Position numbers and translations under genes: made by a program. The notes beneath the pieces are model-generated. The model did no database searches and was not told the DNA's origin. It saw only the letters and a list, made by a program, of their open reading frames with translations. From NCBI GenBank assembly GCA_031363055.1, contig JANLTP010000268.1, positions 1 through 23,154 on the forward strand: a stretch of 23,154 nucleotides of DNA. Direction: 5' to 3'. Shown here in pieces: positions 1 to 7,240 of this stretch (positions are counted from its first letter, which is position 1; the number at the start of each line of letters is the position of its first letter). This DNA is from JANLTP01 sp031363055. Lineage in GTDB: Bacteria; Pseudomonadota; Gammaproteobacteria; Burkholderiales; Burkholderiaceae_E.

Positions 1-2
1 GC

Positions 3-572
3 GAGGCAGAGACTACCGAGCTGACGGTGGTGTCGCGGCGGGTGTTCACGGGAAGTTGGGAGTATCTGCTGGAACGGCCAATTTTCACGTTCCCACCGGT
101 CAACAATTGGAGCGGTTCAGCGCTGATTTCGGAATCGGGACTTCTGGTTGGCGTGGGCTCACTTATATTGAATGACATCTCTGAGTCGCGCAGTGGCGTA
201 CCCGGAAACTTGTTCGTACCGGTGAACCTGCTCAAGCCCATCCTTGCGGATTTGCTCCGAACCGGTCGGCGCGCCGGCAGCGTGCGCCCGTGGCTGGGCG
301 TAACCACCGAAATGGTGAAAGGCCGCCTATTGATTACGCGCGTCACCAAAAGCAGCCCTGCGGATCTCGCCGGTGTGGAATCCGGCGATGTGATCGTCGG
401 CGTGGACTCCGAGCAAATTGCCGATCGTGCAGACTTCTATCGACGACTCTGGGATAGCGGTTCGGCCGGTGTCGTTGTCGCCTTGCGTTTACTCAAATCG
501 GGCGAACCGAGAAGTGTTTCGGTGAAATCTATGGACCGTATGGATTTTCTTCGAAAGCCGGGTGGAATATAG
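3..572 (+). CDS. HtrA/DegP-like S1C serine protease with PDZ domain (5' partial)
   Basis: The reading frame is open from the left edge, so the start and the catalytic His and Asp lie outside the window; 189 residues are visible before the TAG stop. The first third is the end of a chymotrypsin-fold domain. The segment NNWSGSALIS sits where HtrA proteases carry GNSGGPL, so the serine of WSGS is probably the nucleophile. The next strand reads LLVGVGSL, and NLFVPVNLLKPIL matches the helix that leads to the PDZ domain. A PDZ domain follows, from RPWLGV to the end, with the carboxylate-binding-type segment and the typical 'SPADLAGVESGDVIVGVD'. HtrA proteins act in periplasmic protein quality control, but the altered GNSGG motif suggests a divergent subfamily. 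Family assignment is firm, exact function is not. Downstream it converges on rlpA. Confidence 0.85.
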   Translation, partial: EAETTELTVVSRRVFTGSWEYLLERPIFTFPPVNNWSGSALISESGLLVGVGSLILNDISESRSGVPGNLFVPVNLLKPILADLLRTGRRAGSVRPWLGVTTEMVKGRLLITRVTKSSPADLAGVESGDVIVGVDSEQIADRADFYRRLWDSGSAGVVVALRLLKSGEPRSVSVKSMDRMDFLRKPGGI

Positions 573-588
573 GAGCAGCCCCAGGGCC

Positions 589-650
589 GGGCTGCGCCCA
601 GCCCGCCCCCCGCGGGGGTTCAAGCAAAGTGGCAGCGCCACATTTGCTTG
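589..650. terminator. Paired stem-loops between convergent genes, possible bidirectional terminator
   Basis: In the 155-bp gap between the protease stop and the rlpA stop there are three inverted repeats. GGGCT/AGCCC pairs at 589-593 with 600-604. The self-complementary CCCCCGCGGGGG lies at 607-618. A long stem has arms at 621-633 and 637-650 (13 bp with one bulged base, loop AGC). None has a T-run, so this is not a textbook intrinsic terminator, but the position between convergent genes fits transcription ending in both directions. It could instead be a dispersed palindromic element. Confidence 0.4.
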
Positions 651-727
651 AGAGCCTGTCGAGGTTAAGCATCGGTGCGCGGTTTGGTCAGTGCGGTGTT
701 TCACTCTCGGCGCCCGTCGTCCCGTCG

Positions 728-1933
728 TTACGGCGCGGGGCTCCGGACCGCCAAGAACGGGGTGAAGTCAGTGGCTCGCCGAATCTGTTCCTGAAGCGCC
801 TGAGCATCGACTCTTTTCGCATACGGTCCCACCTGCACCTTGAACCAGCCATCGGTCTCGAGTATTTCCACCTTGTCAGCCAATTCGTCAAAGTGCTCTT
901 CAGCCCAGGCTTGGACCCAAGTAGCGTTATCGCGATTCTGAAATGCGCCCATTTGAACGTAGACGGTTGCTTGAATCGATGCGAGCCTCGGTAACTCGAG
1001 ATTCGAGGAGACCGCGCTGGGCGCGTTTTCTGCCGTGCCCTTGACGGCCGTGCTGATCATCGAGTTGCGCATCGGCCCAGCTCGTTCGGCGCTCAGCGTC
1101 AGCGGCTGATTTCGTGTCTGAGTTTGCGCCTGCGTCAGCGGCTGAGTCAGCGGCTGAGTCGGTGACTGAGCCTGTGACTGCGCTAATGACTGAGTATCTC
1201 CAGCCTCGTCGAGCGCTATTTGTTCGACCACGACGTCGGTATGGCCCTTTTCCAGATAGCCGAGTTTGTGCGCAGCCGTGTACGATAAATCGATGACGCG
1301 GTTATTCAAGAACGGGCCGCGATCGTTGACGCGAACGACCACCGATTGCCCGGTCTGCACATTGGTCACCCGAGCGTAACTGGGCAAGGGTAAGGTCGGG
1401 TGTGCAGCGGTCATGGCATACATGTCGTACCGTTCACCGTTCGCGGTTTTGTTGCCATGAAACTTGCGGCCATACCAGGATGCAACGCCTCTTTGTTTGA
1501 ATGCTTTGACCTCGCGCTCCGGCAGGTATTGCCGGCCAAACAGGGAGTAGGGTCGATTGGCCCAGGAGGCCAGTGCCTCCTTGCGTGGTTTGGCATCCGG
1601 AATCTGGTCAATATTCGCAGGTATGTTTTCGCCAGGTCCGTCGTTTTCGAAATAGGCGCCGCCCGAGTACGGCAGCTTCCTGTTCTTGGCGGCAGATTGA
1701 GCAGCAGTGCGCGGCGCGCGGCGCGCCGAGTCGCGTGCTGTAACGGTTGCATCGGCCGTTATGTCCTGCTCGGGAGTGGGCGGGCCCACCGGTCCGACCG
1801 GATCCATCGGTCTGGCGCTGGCTGGGGCGGCACTGGGTGGCATGGCAGGCTCCATGGTGCTGCAGGCGGCAACCAGCAACAAGCCGCCGACCAAGGTAAG
1901 CATCCACACCAGCGGTTTAATCCTCTGTCCCAT
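728..1933 (-). CDS. rlpA: RlpA-type septal lytic transglycosylase lipoprotein with SPOR domain
   Basis: RlpA proteins are outer-membrane lipoproteins that bind denuded glycan at the septum and, in some species, cleave it as lytic transglycosylases. I chose the ATG at 1933 (401 aa) because it puts a lipoprotein signal at the N-terminus: a basic start, a hydrophobic core and LVAAC with the lipidated Cys at residue 24, followed by Ser. An in-frame upstream start at 1999 would bury this signal. The double-psi beta-barrel domain is clear: GVASWYGRKFHGNKTANGE, MTAAHPTLPLP, and VRVNDRGPF with the conserved Asp. A Q/T/P-rich linker with a 12-bp DNA period follows, then a C-terminal SPOR domain (YVQMGAFQNRDNA ... 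WFKVQVGPY). It lies 219 bp downstream of parB on the same strand, so it may be co-transcribed with parB or have its own promoter. Confidence 0.92.
   Translation of the reverse strand: MGQRIKPLVWMLTLVGGLLLVAACSTMEPAMPPSAAPASARPMDPVGPVGPPTPEQDITADATVTARDSARRAPRTAAQSAAKNRKLPYSGGAYFENDGPGENIPANIDQIPDAKPRKEALASWANRPYSLFGRQYLPEREVKAFKQRGVASWYGRKFHGNKTANGERYDMYAMTAAHPTLPLPSYARVTNVQTGQSVVVRVNDRGPFLNNRVIDLSYTAAHKLGYLEKGHTDVVVEQIALDEAGDTQSLAQSQAQSPTQPLTQPLTQAQTQTRNQPLTLSAERAGPMRNSMISTAVKGTAENAPSAVSSNLELPRLASIQATVYVQMGAFQNRDNATWVQAWAEEHFDELADKVEILETDGWFKVQVGPYAKRVDAQALQEQIRRATDFTPFLAVRSPAP
1095..1194 (-). repeat. Degenerate 12-bp tandem repeat coding the RlpA linker
   Basis: On the coding strand this stretch consists of 12-bp units that specify QPLT, QSPT, QAQT and similar tetrapeptides between the barrel and SPOR domains. 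Two adjacent units (QPLT QPLT) are almost identical at DNA level. It is a flexible spacer that can probably vary in length between strains. Confidence 0.75.
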
Positions 1934-2152
1934 CAGGGAGCTTGACTGCCTCGGACGGGCGCGACGATATACAAGCTCAATTGCGGTCCAAAGTTGCATG
2001 CGATGTCCCAGCCTGGGGCGAGATGTCTGAATAGCGATTGCATCTGACTCGCGCAGACTGAACCAGTCGTTCCGGTCGAACGGCGGTTTATCGGGGATCG
2101 AAGGTTACGGCTTTGGCATCTGTGGGCGTTCGGATGCGGTCGCGCGATTCGC

Positions 2153-3109
2153 TCACGAGTGGTCTTGCACGGCAATGCCGAGACGGGCCAGCAAATTTTC
2201 GAAATGTTCGGGGCTTGTAAAGTTGATGACCAGTTTGCCCCTGCCCTTTGGACCGGGTCGTATGCGCACTTCAGTGGCCAGCGCGTCGCATAGGTTTTCC
2301 TGTAATCGCAGCAAGTCCCGGTCAACGGCGGGTGCTGACGATTCAGTACTCGAACGACTCTTTGCAGGTGCAGCGTCGTCGGCATTCAGGGCGAGGACTT
2401 TGGCAGCGAGACGTTCAATCTCGCGCACACTCAAGCGTTTCTGGACGACTTCATTGGCCAACATGGTTTGGCTGGCGCGATCCAGCGACAACAAGGCGCG
2501 GGCGTGGCCCATATCGAGGTCGCCGGCTATCAGCATGGTTTGCACGGAATCGGCGAGATTCAGCAGCCGCAGGAGGTTGCTGGTGGCACTGCGCGAGCGG
2601 CCGATCGCTTGCGATGCCTGCTCATGGGAGTATTTGAATTCGTCAATCAGCCGCTTGATGGCTTGCGCTTCTTCCAGGGGGTTGAGATCTTCCCTTTGAA
2701 TATTTTCGATCAGGGCGAGTGCAAGTGCTTGCTCATCTGGCACATCTCTGACAATGATCGGTACTTCAGCGAGCCCGGCCAGCCGCGCAGCTCTGAACCG
2801 GCGTTCGCCAGCAATGATCTCGTAAAGTGCTGTCTCCGACTCGGCCTCGGCCCCGGCGTCCGCTGCCGCTGATCCCAGCGGACGCACAACGATGGGCTGC
2901 ATCATGCCGTGGCTGATCAGGGATTGCGCGAGTTCTTGCAAGGCGGTTTCGTCCATCCGGGTGCGTGGCTGGTAACGACCGGGCCGCAATTGGCTGATCT
3001 TCAAGGTTTGAGGGTATTGCCCGTCGGGCGTGGTCGAGAAGGGTGCTGGCATATCGGCGCCCAGCAGGGCGGCCAAGCCTCTGCCAAGGCCTTTTTGTTT
3101 GGTGATCAT
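2153..3109 (-). CDS. parB: Chromosome partitioning protein ParB
   Basis: ParB loads on parS, spreads by CTP-dependent clamping and drives origin segregation together with ParA. The 318-aa product has the conserved N-terminal KGLGRGLAALLG that interacts with ParA. The CTP-binding ParB/Srx domain follows, with GERRFRAA at residues 101-108 and ENIQREDLNPLEEA at 135-148. The DNA-binding helix-turn-helix lies near 162-182 and a C-terminal dimerisation domain ends the protein. Residues about 79-94 form an Ala/Glu-rich insertion inside the nucleotide-binding domain that many relatives lack. The ATG overlaps the parA stop (ATGA), indicating translational coupling. Its target sites are visible at 6617-6632 and 7225-7240. 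Confidence 0.97.
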   Translation of the reverse strand: MITKQKGLGRGLAALLGADMPAPFSTTPDGQYPQTLKISQLRPGRYQPRTRMDETALQELAQSLISHGMMQPIVVRPLGSAAADAGAEAESETALYEIIAGERRFRAARLAGLAEVPIIVRDVPDEQALALALIENIQREDLNPLEEAQAIKRLIDEFKYSHEQASQAIGRSRSATSNLLRLLNLADSVQTMLIAGDLDMGHARALLSLDRASQTMLANEVVQKRLSVREIERLAAKVLALNADDAAPAKSRSSTESSAPAVDRDLLRLQENLCDALATEVRIRPGPKGRGKLVINFTSPEHFENLLARLGIAVQDHS

Positions 3110-3888
3110 GGTTGCGAGACCTCGGGTTTAAGGCGGTTAACCAATTCGGCGGCGAATTCGATGTAGGCCCTGGCGCCTTTGGAGGTCGGGTCAAACAAAA
3201 CACCCGGAATTCCGAAACTAGGCGCCTCGGCCAGACGCACATTGCGCGGGATCAAGGTTTTGAATACCTTGTCCTTGAAATGCTCTTCCAATTGCGCGGA
3301 GACTTGCTGAGTCAAGGTCACGCGCGGATCGAACATGACACGGAGCAAGCCGATGACTTTTAATCGGGTGTTGAAGTTGGCATGGACTTTTTTGATGGTG
3401 TTGACCAGGTCCGAAAGTCCTTCCAATGCGTAATATTCGCACTGCATCGGAATGATGACGCCGGTCGCTGCGCAAAATCCATTGAGCGTCAACAGAGATA
3501 GCGCCGGTGGACAGTCGATCAAGATGTAGTCGTAATGATCATCGACTTCCAATAGCGCGTCGCGCAGACGGGTTTCGCGTTCGTCAAAGCCGACCAGTTC
3601 GACTTCCGCCCCGGCAAGTTCTCGATTCGCGGGCACCACGGCAAAGGTTCCGTTCGGTGAGGGCTGGGTCGCCTCGGTAACGTCGGCCAGTCCAATCAGT
3701 ACCTGGTAAATGGAATGTTTGAGGGTTCTTTTGTCAATGCCGCAACCCATGGTCGCGTTGCCTTGGGGATCAAGATCGATCAGGAGTGTACGTTGGCCAA
3801 TCTGCCCCAGCGCAGCAGCGAGATTGACGGATGTCGTGGTCTTGCCGACGCCACCCTTTTGATTCGCAATAACGAAGATTTGTGCCAT
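3106..3888 (-). CDS. parA: Chromosome partitioning ATPase ParA (Soj family)
   Basis: This is the partner ATPase of ParB; it binds DNA non-specifically on the nucleoid and moves the ParB-parS complex. The 260-aa protein carries the deviant Walker A motif KGGVGKTTT at residues 11-19, with both the signature Lys11 and Lys16. It also has DLDPQGNAT (A' motif) and LIDCPPALSLL (Walker B). The absence of a long N-terminal helix-turn-helix extension makes it the short chromosomal type, not the plasmid type Ia. Its ATG is immediately next to the rsmG stop with no spacer, and its 3' end overlaps parB by 4 bp. The three genes are therefore almost certainly one operon. Confidence 0.97.
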   Translation of the reverse strand: MAQIFVIANQKGGVGKTTTSVNLAAALGQIGQRTLLIDLDPQGNATMGCGIDKRTLKHSIYQVLIGLADVTEATQPSPNGTFAVVPANRELAGAEVELVGFDERETRLRDALLEVDDHYDYILIDCPPALSLLTLNGFCAATGVIIPMQCEYYALEGLSDLVNTIKKVHANFNTRLKVIGLLRVMFDPRVTLTQQVSAQLEEHFKDKVFKTLIPRNVRLAEAPSFGIPGVLFDPTSKGARAYIEFAAELVNRLKPEVSQP

Positions 3889-4554
3889 TCAGTTTTGACG
3901 CATCATGATGAGGTGCCGCTCGGCCTCGAGTTCCGGCACTTTAAGCGGCACAATGTTCAAGATTTGCCAGTTAGCAGGCAGTTCTGCCATTTCGGTCTCC
4001 GGTACCTTGCCCTTCATGGCCGCCAGAATTGTGTTGGGGCCGACCAGAGTGCTGCAGCTTTGCACGAATTGCGCTAGCGATGAAAAGGCTCGACAGACGA
4101 TCAAGTCAGCGGGGTGCGCTATTCGTTGTTGTTCGACTCGGCCGTGTACCGCGCTGGCGTTTTTCAGTCCAAGACTGGCAATCGCATGTTTCTGAAAGGC
4201 GATCTTCTTGCCGACTGAATCGACCGTCGTCATATGGCGCTCGGGCCATAGGATGGCCAGTGGCAGTCCCGGCAGACCGGCGCCACTGCCAATATCCCAC
4301 AGGTCAGCTTTCTCTTTCAATTGTTCATCAAGGCAGTTCGCGATCGACAGGGAGTCGAATAAATGCTGCACGAGTTGGTCTTGCGGCTCTCGAACGGCAG
4401 TCAAGTTGTATGTCTTGTTCCATTGGTCCAGCAGGCGAATAAAGTGCAGCAGGCGCTCGCAGGCAAACTCGGACAGTGGCAGATTGAGCTCCACGGCGGC
4501 TGCCTTCAACCGCTGTTCAAAGAGGTGATTGGCCCGGGGGACTGCCTGATTCAT
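3889..4554 (-). CDS. rsmG: 16S rRNA (guanine527-N7)-methyltransferase RsmG (GidB)
   Basis: RsmG uses S-adenosylmethionine to methylate G527 of 16S rRNA in the streptomycin-sensitive loop. The 221-aa sequence shows the family N-terminus (LLDQWNKTYNLTAVREPQDQ, residues 41-60) followed by HLFDSLSIA and the SAM-binding motif DIGSGAGLPGLPLAI at 87-101. A Rossmann-type methyltransferase core makes up the rest. The length is normal for the family. It lies 38 bp downstream of mnmG and directly abuts parA. The upstream gap is made of 14-bp tandem repeats, and the nearest Shine-Dalgarno-like purines (GAGTGAG) lie in the last copy, so its translation may depend on that repeat. Confidence 0.96.
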   Translation of the reverse strand: MNQAVPRANHLFEQRLKAAAVELNLPLSEFACERLLHFIRLLDQWNKTYNLTAVREPQDQLVQHLFDSLSIANCLDEQLKEKADLWDIGSGAGLPGLPLAILWPERHMTTVDSVGKKIAFQKHAIASLGLKNASAVHGRVEQQRIAHPADLIVCRAFSSLAQFVQSCSTLVGPNTILAAMKGKVPETEMAELPANWQILNIVPLKVPELEAERHLIMMRQN

Positions 4555-4565
4555 TGGGTGTGACT

Positions 4566-4607
4566 CACTCGGCCTGATTCACCCGGCCTGATTCACTCGG
4601 CTTGACT
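4566..4607. repeat. Three 14-bp tandem repeats across the mnmG stop and mnmG-rsmG gap
   Basis: Three head-to-tail copies lie at 4566-4579, 4580-4593 and 4594-4607, with top-strand consensus CACTCGGCCTGATT and one to three differences. The first copy in the coding direction (4594-4607) encodes the last MnmG residues. Each unit boundary gives TGA on the minus strand (4593-4595, 4579-4581, 4565-4567). Because 14 is not a multiple of 3, the stops fall in three different frames. Confidence 0.9.
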
Positions 4608-6491
4608 CGAGAGGGCGACCGATTTTCTGTGCCGTTTCAGGTGGACTAACAGTAGCGACACGGCGGCCGGCGTGACGCCGGAGATTCTCGAGGCCTGACC
4701 AATCGTTTCCGGTCGATAACGGGTCAATTTCTGCGCAACCTCGGTAGAAAGGCCTTTGACATTCAAATAGTCGAAGTCCGTGGGAACAGGCAAATTGTCG
4801 TTATGCTCGGCTCGGGCGATTTCAAGCTGTTGCCGGGCGATATAGCCTTCGTATTTGTGCTGTATCTCCAACTGTTGCGCAACGCCTGGGTCAGTGACCG
4901 CCGGCCCGAATTCGGTTGCAAGCGCCTGGTACCGCACGTTCGGCCTCCGAAGCAGTTCTGCGAGCGAATATTCCCGTTCAATGGGTTGGCCAATAATGGC
5001 AGTGGCGCGCTCGGGTGTGAACAGCTTCGGATTGACCCAAGTTGATTTCAGACGCTCGGTTTCGAGCGCGATTTGTTCACGCTTGCGGCAGAACGCAGCC
5101 CAGCGTTGATCATCGACGCTGCCCAGTTCGCGCCCAAGCTCGGTGAGTCTCAGATCGGCATTGTCTTCGCGCAGGCTCAAGCGGTATTCGGCTCGGCTGG
5201 TAAACATTCGATAGGGTTCGTTGACGCCTTTGGTGACCAGGTCGTCGCTGAGCACACCCAGGTAGGATTGATCGCGCCTGGGATGCCATGCGCTCTTGTC
5301 TTGTACCTGGCGGGCTGCGTTGATTCCAGCGATCAGCCCCTGGGCTGCGGCCTCTTCATAACCGGTGGTGCCGTTAACCTGGCCTGCGAAGTACAAATGG
5401 CTGATCAGCTTGCTTTCCAGCGTGGTTTTCAGCGATCGTGGGTCGTAGTAATCATATTCAATGGCGTAGCCCGGTCGCAGGATATGCGCCTGTTCCAGTC
5501 CTGACATGGATCGAACGAGGGCCAATTGCACGTCAAACGGCAAGCTGGTCGAAATCCCGTTCGGATAGAACTCTTGTGTCGTCAGGCCTTCCGGCTCAAG
5601 GAAAATCTGGTGCGAGTTCTTTGATGCGAATCGGTGAATCTTGTCCTCGATCGATGGGCAGTACCGAGGGCCCACCCCTTCGATGACGCCCGTGTACATG
5701 GGCGAGCGGTCCAGGCCCGCGCGAATGATTTCGTGCGTCACCGAATTGGTATGGGTGACCCAGCACGGCCGTTGTGCCGGGTGCTGATCGGGGTTGCCCA
5801 GGAATGAAAAGACCGGAACCGGGTCAAGATCGCCGGGCTGAGGCTCACATTTGGAAAAATCAATCGTTCGGCCATCCAGTCGCGGCGGTGTGCCTGTTTT
5901 GAGACGACCCTGTGGCAGATTGAGCTCTTTGAGGCGCGCACCGAGCGACTGCGCCGGCGGATCGCCGGCGCGTCCAGCGGAATAATGCTTCAGGCCGACA
6001 TGGATCAATCCGTTCAGGAACGTACCAGCAGTCACGACGACGGCGCGGCTGCGAAACTGAATGCCGAGCTGGGTCACAGCGCCAACCGCGCGGTCGCCTT
6101 CCATCATCAGATCGTCAACTGCCTGTTGAAACAAGGTCAGACTGGGCTGGTTTTCGATGCGCGCGCGGATTGCCTGGCGGTACAGGACTCGATCCGCCTG
6201 AGCACGCGTCGCTCGGACTGCAGGGCCTTTACTGGAGTTCAGAATTCTGAACTGGATGCCCGCTTCGTCGGTGGCTGCCGCCATCACGCCTCCCATGGCG
6301 TCTATCTCTCTGACCAGATGCCCCTTGCCGATTCCACCAATAGACGGGTTGCAGGACATTTGTCCCAGGGTTTCGATATTGTGGGTCAGCAGCAGCGTTT
6401 CGGCGCCGAGTCGCGCAGAGGCAAGCGCTGCCTCGGTACCGGCATGGCCACCACCCACGACGATGACGTCGAATGTTTTGGGGAAAAGCAT
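4593..6491 (-). CDS. mnmG: tRNA uridine-5-carboxymethylaminomethyl modification enzyme MnmG (GidA)
   Basis: With MnmE, MnmG installs the carboxymethylaminomethyl group on wobble U34 of several tRNAs, using FAD, methylene-THF and glycine or ammonium. The 632-aa length is typical. The N-terminal dinucleotide fold VIVVGGGHAGTEAA (residues 9-22) binds FAD. The family signature MSCNPSIGGIGKGHLVREID follows near residue 45, then GTPPRLDGRT and, later, GQVNGTTGYEEAAAQGLIAG. The helical C-terminal domain that contacts MnmE and tRNA is complete. MLFPKTFDVIVVGGG fits the family start exactly, so the ATG at 6491 is secure although its ribosome binding site is weak. It is the first gene of the mnmG-rsmG-parA-parB run; mnmE is not adjacent, unlike in many relatives. 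Confidence 0.97.
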   Translation of the reverse strand: MLFPKTFDVIVVGGGHAGTEAALASARLGAETLLLTHNIETLGQMSCNPSIGGIGKGHLVREIDAMGGVMAAATDEAGIQFRILNSSKGPAVRATRAQADRVLYRQAIRARIENQPSLTLFQQAVDDLMMEGDRAVGAVTQLGIQFRSRAVVVTAGTFLNGLIHVGLKHYSAGRAGDPPAQSLGARLKELNLPQGRLKTGTPPRLDGRTIDFSKCEPQPGDLDPVPVFSFLGNPDQHPAQRPCWVTHTNSVTHEIIRAGLDRSPMYTGVIEGVGPRYCPSIEDKIHRFASKNSHQIFLEPEGLTTQEFYPNGISTSLPFDVQLALVRSMSGLEQAHILRPGYAIEYDYYDPRSLKTTLESKLISHLYFAGQVNGTTGYEEAAAQGLIAGINAARQVQDKSAWHPRRDQSYLGVLSDDLVTKGVNEPYRMFTSRAEYRLSLREDNADLRLTELGRELGSVDDQRWAAFCRKREQIALETERLKSTWVNPKLFTPERATAIIGQPIEREYSLAELLRRPNVRYQALATEFGPAVTDPGVAQQLEIQHKYEGYIARQQLEIARAEHNDNLPVPTDFDYLNVKGLSTEVAQKLTRYRPETIGQASRISGVTPAAVSLLLVHLKRHRKSVALSSQAE

Positions 6492-6616
6492 AGCGCCAGG
6501 TTCTTTCGGTTTTTGGCTTGGCCGGTTAGCGAATGGAGGGGCGATTATAGGTGGCTAGTTACCGTTGCGGTAGTCGATTCGTTGATTTGGTGAGCACGTT
6601 GCATCCGGCGCAGGAA

Positions 6617-6632
6617 TGTTTCACGTGAAACA
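6617..6632. promoter_or_regulatory. parS: parS centromere site 1
   Basis: TGTTTCACGTGAAACA is a perfect 16-bp palindrome identical to the widely conserved bacterial chromosomal parS consensus. It lies 126 bp upstream of mnmG and about 3.5 kb from the parB start. ParB encoded in the window is the expected ligand. Confidence 0.96.
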
Positions 6633-6693
6633 ATTGAGGTCGTCAGACAGTGGCGGCCACGTTTCCGGCAACCCTCAATTCCGGCCTCTCAAG

Positions 6694-6706
6694 CAGACAC
6701 GGGGCC
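6694..6706 (+). repeat. 13-bp direct repeat, copy 1
   Basis: CAGACACGGGGCC occurs here, 61 bp after parS site 1, and again at 7190-7202, 22 bp before parS site 2. Meaning unknown. Confidence 0.6.
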
Positions 6707-6759
6707 GTTTCCCATTCGATCGAATTGGCAGTTTCGTGGCTGAGTACGCTTCCATCGGT

Positions 6760-6775
6760 TAGCTAACGTTAGCTA
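6760..6775. promoter_or_regulatory. Perfect 16-bp palindrome, possible protein-binding site
   Basis: TAGCTAACGTTAGCTA is fully self-complementary and lies in AT-richer sequence between the two parS sites. It could be an operator for an unknown dimeric regulator. No regulator gene is adjacent, so the assignment rests on symmetry alone. Confidence 0.4.
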
Positions 6776-6895
6776 GGGTCCAAGTGCGCTGGTTGTCATT
6801 AGTTGCACTATTAGAAATTAGCCGCTCCGCATTGGGCCGCGCGACCTAACCATACGATGTGGATCGACCAAACCCGATGGCGATTACCAGCCTAT

Positions 6896-6961
6896 CGACA
6901 CTCCATACTCGATACGCCATACTCGATACTCCTCCATACTCGACACTCGATACTCGATACT
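6896..6961 (+). repeat. 7-bp tandem repeat array between the parS sites
   Basis: About nine heptamers of the form C(C/G)ATACT run head to tail, with CGATACT, CCATACT and CGACACT variants and one 3-bp interruption at 6931-6933. There is an alternating CCATACT-CGATACT pattern, so a 14-bp higher-order unit was probably duplicated. The array lies roughly midway between the parS sites at 6617 and 7225. Confidence 0.85.
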
Positions 6962-7157
6962 CGAGCAGTACTGACCGGGGTGGTAATTTGTGCATATCCT
7001 CAAAACCGTAATCGCCAAGAGGAGTTGAATTATTTTATGATGGCCGATTACCCGGCCGCTCTACCCTTCGACACCAGAAGGTACCCCTCGTCGATACCCT
7101 CCAGCACACAACCGGATCAGCGCCTGTCGACCCATTCTTAACCCAAACCGCCTCCCC

Positions 7158-7189
7158 GTGCTCGGCCCCGCAAATACCGGGCTGAGCAC
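7158..7189. other. Strong hairpin next to parS site 2
   Basis: Arms GTGCTCGGCCC (7158-7168) and GGGCTGAGCAC (7179-7189) form an 11-bp stem with one G-U pair and a 10-base loop. CCCCGTG at 7154-7160 can alternatively pair with CACGGGG at 7194-7200. No T-run follows on either strand, so it is not a clear intrinsic terminator. Confidence 0.5.
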
Positions 7190-7202
7190 CAGACACGGGG
7201 CC
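7190..7202 (+). repeat. 13-bp direct repeat, copy 2
   Basis: Second copy of CAGACACGGGGCC, immediately after the hairpin at 7158-7189 and 22 bp before parS site 2. Confidence 0.6.
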
Positions 7203-7224
7203 AGAATCGGAGCAAAAAACAAAT

Positions 7225-7240
7225 TGTTTCACGTGAAACA
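7225..7240. promoter_or_regulatory. parS: parS centromere site 2
   Basis: This is a second perfect TGTTTCACGTGAAACA, 608 bp from the first. Two identical sites in a gene-free region next to parAB form a small centromere-like cluster for ParB loading. Confidence 0.96.

Noticed and set aside
1934..1999. Upstream start for rlpA
   Set aside because: It would put 22 residues before the lipoprotein signal peptide and block normal export and lipidation.
6857..7141. 94-codon frame (and a shorter start at 7037 after GGAG) in the parS block
   Set aside because: Much of it is translation of the 7-bp repeat array, the composition is not protein-like, and the GGAG-to-ATG spacing for the short version is 12 bases. 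I see no family resemblance.
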